The position numbers were made by a program, and so were the translations under genes. This document shows positions 60,101 through 64,000 of a DNA stretch of 64,000 nt, piece after piece. The stretch is from Intestinicryptomonas porci. Lineage in GTDB: Bacteria > Verrucomicrobiota > Verrucomicrobiia > Opitutales > Intestinicryptomonadaceae. Within the stretch, counting starts at the first letter, position 1; each line of letters opens with the position of its first letter. Under the pieces are notes generated by a model. That model made no database searches. It saw nothing but the letters and a program-made list of their open reading frames with translations, and was not told the DNA's origin. The stretch lies in contig NZ_JALBUT010000002.1 of assembly GCF_033971905.1 (NCBI RefSeq), forward strand, positions 1-64,000, in the 5' to 3' direction.

Positions 60101-60847
60101 TTGGCGTTTGTCGCGCTTGACAGGCCTCTTCCTTTTGCAATTTTGCCGAACTCGCAGGCTGAAATGAAGAATGCGAACCATCCCCATGAGCTTCCTCAAA
60201 ATTCAAATTCGGAACTTAGGATTGCATGGAATGTTTTTGGCATCGGAAACAGCTCCCACGGTCCAGAAACTCTCGATAAATACAGGCACTTCTTTAAAGG
60301 CTCTGTTAAGTTTAGCTTTAAATTCGGCTTGGTCGATAAAGATATGACGCCTGAAAAATTGGCAGAGGAAATCTCCTATACATATCCGATGTCGGAAATG
60401 AAAGAGGGTGAAAATTTGCAGGACGAGAGCTTGTTTCCGAAGCCTTCGGGGAAAGTCATAAGCTATGGCGCAGACGTGAAACTAAGCTCTGTTGACGAAA
60501 GATGGTCGCCCAAGGTAAACGATTTCACTACGGAGGGCGCGCAAAACTTCGCCTTTCATACCTTGAAAGAGGTACACCCGAATGTCGTTGTGGATTTGAA
60601 AACTCCGCAACAGATTTCGGGCATTCAGCTTTCAAACCGCGCCGATCACATGGCGTTTAGAACCGCGCCAATCGGAGTTTACATTTCTTCAAACGGCAAA
60701 GATTGGGAGAAAATATTTGTTAGCAAGCTCGCCAAAAAACGCTGGCATATAAATCTAAAAGAAAAAAAGACTGCGAGATTTATAAAAGTCGTTTTGGAAA
60801 AGCCCGAAGCGGAAGCTTTGCACCTTAAAAAAATAGTCGTTTTTTAA
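57122..60847 (+). CDS. secreted beta-galactosidase, GH2, with C-terminal F5/8-type domain
   Basis: A 1241-residue retaining glycosidase with a signal peptide (MKINTVIMTLLCLGSSCLG). Domains in order: jelly-roll sugar-binding (about 60-260), immunoglobulin-like (about 270-370), TIM barrel (about 375-680) with acid/base Glu495 in WSLGNENA and nucleophile Glu572 in FCEYMHSMGNS, a second beta domain, the bgal small-chain domain (about 800-1080), and a C-terminal discoidin-like domain (about 1115-1241) that probably binds carbohydrate. LacZ-like GH2 enzymes cut terminal beta-galactose; host glycans or plant galactans are plausible substrates. Confidence 0.92.
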   Translation: MKINTVIMTLLCLGSSCLGIDLKDAQNAWNDISVFRINKEPARAFFVPYADSSKVPVSQGDENVENLYENTGRANVLNGKWKFFFAEKPEEVSPEFFNYDFDDSNWNEIEVPNSWQACGYDSIFYANINLEMFFDKNGRWLKGFHKGKGEEMSQAAKSPFIPEIHRQKAVYRTSFELPKGWADRETIIRFNGVRTGFFLYVNGEKVGYSEDSFTPAEFNISKFLKSGKNSLAVEVFKNTTGAYYEMQDMPHMMGIIRDVVLLSRPKNYIRDYFADIKLNDKLDEAKVNLTVFLSGRENSKVSASIVDKNGNAVFKKSANASGGKAEISGLVKNFKLWSSDKPDFYTLILEESQNGKVSEAVAADIAFRKFEIDGKTCRLNGKRFLIKGANVHAWSPDKGKACDFKWMKKDVELMREANINAVRTSHYPPDDKFLMLCTRYGITIMDEANFETHGLRDEIPGDNEWFFAMSLDRMKNMVLRDRNVPCVIIWSLGNENAWRFTKNHQVMLDFAREFGGGRPVHSEVEMRDPLTLKNERLNSPTDFVSGMYGGLPRIKWYQTKMRNETRPFIFCEYMHSMGNSTGNLKEIFDEFRKDPSLNGGYLWDWVDQSLLMPLKENPNEKYLTYGIDWGTKPSSNNFCLNGVIFADRTYSGKFDDIKRVHQNAWFEDSESPFKFKVSNEFTATNLNEFDFEVEVLRNGKVVAKRAQKPLNIAPWESAEIEIDAADLIEKDKKLVENSNLNGEYFINISLKEKQSGKVVAKHQRYVGRSAHIASSCGYFNFKKLSENKDFIVFRASCFSNSNAIDLKFSKKDAALVCAVSSKDKSPLITEPLDFDISQAWIDSMKPPMRDYEMYGLDNLKTEKPQVVFDGRSVLCKKFLLNEDGAGFLSEIKYSPGMQGVQVDCKFTKVNDLPEKLNLARIGVRMGIEKSLKNVEYYGRGPLANYCDRKTGADVGIYSSDVKSFLELFPKTQDTGNREDVRNMILSSDKAKYKLAFVALDRPLPFAILPNSQAEMKNANHPHELPQNSNSELRIAWNVFGIGNSSHGPETLDKYRHFFKGSVKFSFKFGLVDKDMTPEKLAEEISYTYPMSEMKEGENLQDESLFPKPSGKVISYGADVKLSSVDERWSPKVNDFTTEGAQNFAFHTLKEVHPNVVVDLKTPQQISGIQLSNRADHMAFRTAPIGVYISSNGKDWEKIFVSKLAKKRWHINLKEKKTARFIKVVLEKPEAEALHLKKIVVF

Positions 60848-60868
60848 GGCACGGATTTCGCGGCGTTT

Positions 60869-61819
60869 TTACGCTGTCTTAACTCTTGCAAATTTGCGCT
60901 TGTAAAGGAAAAGGGGGTCGAGAGACCTCTTTGCATGGCGCAGGTTTTCAATGCCCAAGTCCTGTTCCCTGTTCATTCTTGACGCTCCGAGCTTTTTTAT
61001 TTCGTTTGCTTCAAGCCATGCCAACTTTTGCGGAGCGCCCTTGAACGCGGGGTTGCATTTTTCAAAATGGACGGTGTAAATCTGCGGGTTTATTTCGCTA
61101 AATATTGAAACGCCCGCAAGAACGCCCTCTTCGGCAAAGAGCAGAATGCCCCTTAAATTCAAAAACTCGAAATTTTCCCTTGCGCACATTAGCGCGTCGT
61201 CTTCGTTTTTCAACCCGCCGTAGGTTATTGAAATTTCCTTTTGGCGGTTTATTTCAAGCATGAAGTCGAATGCGGCGTTTGCGTTTTGCGCGTTCAGTTC
61301 CCGAAAGGTGGCGTTCGGGTAAAGCTTGTCGAACTGCCTTATTAAATTGTGCTTTTTGCGCAGCAGCGTGCCGTTTAGATTTATCAGGTGGTTTAAATCG
61401 TATATGTAGTCGAATTCGTTTTCGTCTTCTCCTATTTCAAAATATTTGGAAAGTTCCGAAAAGTTCTTTTCAACGTAGCTTGGCGGAATGTCGTATATGA
61501 AGCCGTCGTCGCTTTTTTTTGCGCTTATGAATGCTGATGCCGTTTCAAAAAGCTCTTTTGGCGAAGGCTCTTCGCCAATCGGGAACATTATGACGCGGTT
61601 TGCGCTGTTGTACGGCAAAACGGAGCCGCCCGATTTTACAATTTGCGTTTTATACATTTTGCGCCACATGAAAAGGTTGGCGAAATTTCTTTCGCAGCTG
61701 TCGCATGGATTTTTTGCGATAAGTGCGCATATTTGCGCTTTGTCGGACGCTGAAATGTCTTTAAGAGCGTTCGCGTCGAACGCGGTTTTTTCGGGAATTT
61801 TTAACTCTGCCAATATCAT
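60869..61819 (-). CDS. DUF2156 protein (phosphatidylglycerol lysyltransferase-like GNAT domain)
   Basis: A 316-residue cytosolic protein matching the stand-alone DUF2156 family. CERNFANLFMWRKMY, EFDYIYDLNHLINLNG, LRKKHNLIRQFDKLYPN and SRMNREQDLGIENLRHAK with SLDPLFLYKRKF are its signatures. The domain is the catalytic GNAT-like part of MprF/lysyltransferase proteins, without the flippase. Its substrate is unknown. It is divergent from the GNAT gene, 39 bases apart. Confidence 0.85.
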   Translation of the reverse strand: MILAELKIPEKTAFDANALKDISASDKAQICALIAKNPCDSCERNFANLFMWRKMYKTQIVKSGGSVLPYNSANRVIMFPIGEEPSPKELFETASAFISAKKSDDGFIYDIPPSYVEKNFSELSKYFEIGEDENEFDYIYDLNHLINLNGTLLRKKHNLIRQFDKLYPNATFRELNAQNANAAFDFMLEINRQKEISITYGGLKNEDDALMCARENFEFLNLRGILLFAEEGVLAGVSIFSEINPQIYTVHFEKCNPAFKGAPQKLAWLEANEIKKLGASRMNREQDLGIENLRHAKRSLDPLFLYKRKFARVKTA

Positions 61820-61858
61820 TGTTGAAATTTTGTTTTATCAAGATTGTAATATCGCAAT

Positions 61859-62272
61859 ATGCGTTCAAAAATTAAAATATTAAAGTTAAATCCTTTTGAA
61901 AAAGATTATTCCGAAGCCGTTGCCCGCCTTTATGAATTTGAAGGATGGATTTCTGAAAAAGACGATGTGTCAAAGATAAACTTGGCAATTAAAAACAGCT
62001 TTTGCGCGTTTGGGGCGTTCGATGAAAGCGGGCAAATGGTCGGCTTTTTCAGGGCATTGTCGGACGGAGTGGGCGACGCGTATCTCCTCGACTTGATTGT
62101 CGATCCGAATTTCAGGAAAATGGGCATTGCCCAAAGCCTCGCGGAATCCGTCTTGGCGGAGCTTAAAAAGTGCGGCTTGGATTGGATTACATGCATTTCA
62201 ACTCCCATGGCAAAGCCGGTGTATTCAAAATTCGGCAGGGAAATGGAAAACTTTTCTCCTTTCAGATTTTAA
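61859..62272 (+). CDS. GNAT-family N-acetyltransferase
   Basis: A 137-residue acetyltransferase. The acetyl-CoA loop is in DLIVDPNFRKMGIAQSLAES, and the C-terminal strand carries STPMAKPVYSKFG. The substrate is unknown. The last four bases overlap the convergent ccsA-like gene. Confidence 0.85.
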   Translation: MRSKIKILKLNPFEKDYSEAVARLYEFEGWISEKDDVSKINLAIKNSFCAFGAFDESGQMVGFFRALSDGVGDAYLLDLIVDPNFRKMGIAQSLAESVLAELKKCGLDWITCISTPMAKPVYSKFGREMENFSPFRF

Positions 62273-64000
62273 AAATCGGTTTGGCTCAAATATTTTTCAT
62301 GGTTTGTATTCGGTGCGGCTTGGCATTTTACGAACGCAAGAAGCGATATTAAAAATTGCGCCAAGACAAAGAGTGCGAGATAAAGCCATCCGTCGCTCAT
62401 AAATCCGTAGGAATGCAACCCGATTCCGAGCATGTTTACGCCGAACCACGCCCATGCCGCGACAATGTTGCCAATACATGCAAGCGCGAGAAACGCGCGG
62501 GCATTGGCGTATTTAAAGGCGTAAAGATGTATTGCAAAAGCCGACCAAAGCACAACCATCAGCGCGCCGTTTTCCTTCGGGTCCCACCCCCAGAACCTCC
62601 CCCAGCTCATGTTTGCCCAGACGCCGCCAAGCATTGTTCCCGCAAACGAAAACACCATTGAAAAGCACATTATGGCATACACGGTTTTTGCCGTTTCAAA
62701 ATTGGATTCTTCCGAAACTTTTCCGAGCTTTGCGGCGTTAAAAAGAAGCTTAAAAGACGCCGCAAATCCCGCCAAAAACACTCCGCAATAGCCTAACATC
62801 ATCGGCACGATGTGTGCCGTAAGCCAGAAGTTTGAGTTTAAAACCGCCACCATCTTTCCCATTGTGTCGCCCGAATAGGGCAGGTTAAGCGCAATCAAAA
62901 GCGATAAAAATCCGGCGGGGGCGGCAATCATTGCGTAGATTTTTTTGCCTTTTTTTAGCATCAGAAAAATGCAAATTCCAACCGCGACAAGCCCGGTGAA
63001 AATCACAGAGGAATAAAGGTTTGTAACGGGGGGGCGCATTTGTATGTACATTCTTGCGAGCATTCCGAATGCGTGCGTTAAAAACGCGCATGAAATAAAA
63101 ACCGCGCCCGAGGCAAAGGCGATGTTTGCGCATCTTTTTAATATTGTTCCCGCAAGCAAAATCACTGCGGCAACCGCGTATAAAATCGCTCCCCTGTAAA
63201 AAATGTCGAGGCGGTTTGCGAAGTTTTCAAACCTGATTTTAAATGGCGGATTCAGCAGGCTTTTAAGCTCTTTTATGTGTATGTCTGCCTCTTCGGGCTT
63301 GTTTTTGGAAACGCACTCCACAATGTCGCCGTAGCGCGAAAACGTTTCGATTTTGTTTTCGGACGGGGCGGTATCCAAGAGGGCGTCGAGTGGAGTTTGC
63401 CAGCCGCCGCTCATTGAGACCACCAAAATGTTTGAATTTTTCAGCTCGTCGTGGCGCGACTTTATTTCCTGAAAGGCTTGCAGGTATTGGTAAACATCGG
63501 CAAGAATTGCGGAGTCAGGCTTTCTATTTTGGGCTTTCGCGCTTTCTATTTCCGCCGCCGCGCGCTTTGTCATCGCTTTCCACATTTCAAACGTTTCGCG
63601 CGGAGTTGCCCCTTCAAGGCAAAACGACAAGGCGTTTGACGCGGCTTCGTACGCGGCGATTTTTTCTATCGCAAGCCTGCACGCCTTTGTAAATGGGGAG
63701 TTATCCTGCGAGTTTGCTGCATTAAACGCCTCTTCAAACTTTTTTTCAAAATCTTGGTATGAATAGTATCTTCCTTTTATGCCGAGCAGATTTTGAAGTT
63801 CGCGGTTGTCGGTGCTGAAAAATTTTTGTTCCGAAGCTTCAAGCTTGCGGGCGTTAATATAAACTAACCATTCGGTTGGCGACGCCCACTTGTCGCCGAT
63901 TTTTACACTTGATTTGCCGTATATGAAGCGCAAGATGTCCGCGCTTGCGCTTGAAAGGGGCATGAGCCTACCGCCTTTCATAACGGGCATTTCAGAAAGA
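62269..64000 (-). CDS. ccsA: cytochrome c biogenesis protein, CcsA/ResC type (5' end beyond window)
   Basis: The C-terminal part is an eight-helix heme-handling protein with WGRFWGWDPKENGALMVV, the WWD heme-binding motif of CcsA. Before it is a periplasmic stretch of about 230 residues starting MPVMKGGRLMPLSSAS, which resembles the linker of ResB-CcsA fusion proteins (PVxxxGRxKPLxxxA). The frame stays open from the ATG at 63990 to base 64000 with no stop, so the gene probably continues outside as a larger System II assembly protein. At least 577 codons are inside. Confidence 0.88.
   Translation of the reverse strand, partial: LSEMPVMKGGRLMPLSSASADILRFIYGKSSVKIGDKWASPTEWLVYINARKLEASEQKFFSTDNRELQNLLGIKGRYYSYQDFEKKFEEAFNAANSQDNSPFTKACRLAIEKIAAYEAASNALSFCLEGATPRETFEMWKAMTKRAAAEIESAKAQNRKPDSAILADVYQYLQAFQEIKSRHDELKNSNILVVSMSGGWQTPLDALLDTAPSENKIETFSRYGDIVECVSKNKPEEADIHIKELKSLLNPPFKIRFENFANRLDIFYRGAILYAVAAVILLAGTILKRCANIAFASGAVFISCAFLTHAFGMLARMYIQMRPPVTNLYSSVIFTGLVAVGICIFLMLKKGKKIYAMIAAPAGFLSLLIALNLPYSGDTMGKMVAVLNSNFWLTAHIVPMMLGYCGVFLAGFAASFKLLFNAAKLGKVSEESNFETAKTVYAIMCFSMVFSFAGTMLGGVWANMSWGRFWGWDPKENGALMVVLWSAFAIHLYAFKYANARAFLALACIGNIVAAWAWFGVNMLGIGLHSYGFMSDGWLYLALFVLAQFLISLLAFVKCQAAPNTNHEKYLSQTDF

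Overview
The window looks like chromosomal DNA of a Gram-negative member of the PVC group, most likely Verrucomicrobiota (an Opitutae-like, possibly gut-associated lineage). The evidence is indirect: outer-membrane porin, TolC and hopanoid genes; a long-form IspG; a ThuA-domain lipoprotein; several secreted glycoside hydrolases; moderate GC; and many start codons preceded by A/T-rich sequence with no clear Shine-Dalgarno. No 16S gene or other decisive marker is present, so the assignment is inference. About 46 protein genes and four tRNA genes are called.

Layout. 0-0.3 kb: tail of an ISL3-family transposase next to tRNA-Val. 0.4-7.4 kb: HAD phosphatase, cupin, YgiQ radical-SAM protein, an SMR transporter, and the complete oxidative pentose phosphate operon gnd-zwf-pgl. 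7.5-10.7 kb: a secreted GH99/71-like hydrolase, tRNA-Tyr, a second SMR transporter, then a 0.9-kb noncoding tandem array behind tRNA-Glu. 10.8-20.6 kb: GT25 glycosyltransferase, NimA-like flavoprotein, an LtaS/MdoB-type phosphoglycerol transferase with dgkA, a secreted esterase, holA, ThuA lipoprotein, hflX and a porin. 20.6-21.9 kb: a second repeat-rich noncoding stretch, a 31-residue secreted-peptide ORF and tRNA-His. 22-28.8 kb: hdeD, purT, hrpB, and an Ogg / lipoprotein / outer-membrane-protein operon. 28.9-35.3 kb: the isoprenoid-envelope operon uppS-cdsA-dxr-rseP-ispG. 35.3-44.9 kb: ppk1, an inositol-monophosphatase-family gene with nadC, a PepSY-like protein, rpsA, GH27 alpha-galactosidase, dnaN and hisI. 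45.1-49.9 kb: a complete TolC-MacA-MacB-type efflux operon. 49.9-56 kb: polyphosphate glucokinase and squalene-hopene cyclase in one operon, aspS, and PPi-dependent phosphofructokinase. 56.2-64 kb: a Tat-exported degenerate amidohydrolase followed by a 1241-residue GH2 beta-galactosidase, a DUF2156 protein, a GNAT acetyltransferase, and a CcsA-type cytochrome c assembly protein that runs off the window.

How the genes fit together. The secreted GH99-like, GH27 and GH2 enzymes, the esterase and the porin suggest a glycan degrader. Sugars can enter metabolism through polyphosphate glucokinase, PPi-PFK and the oxidative pentose phosphate pathway; ppk1, ppgK and pfp together suggest reliance on polyphosphate and pyrophosphate. 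The methylerythritol-phosphate genes feed both undecaprenyl phosphate (uppS) and hopanoids (shc).

The most unusual feature is 9718-10629. Downstream of tRNA-Glu lie six tandem units in the order A-B-B-A-B-B. Each carries a relic of the tRNA-Glu 3' end, its own intrinsic terminator with a stem that varies between units, and a core of nested short hairpins. Pieces of the same cores recur at 20.9-21.1 kb, on the 3' side of tRNA-His. The arrangement resembles the Escherichia coli tyrT/rtT repeats but is built differently and is not one I recognise.
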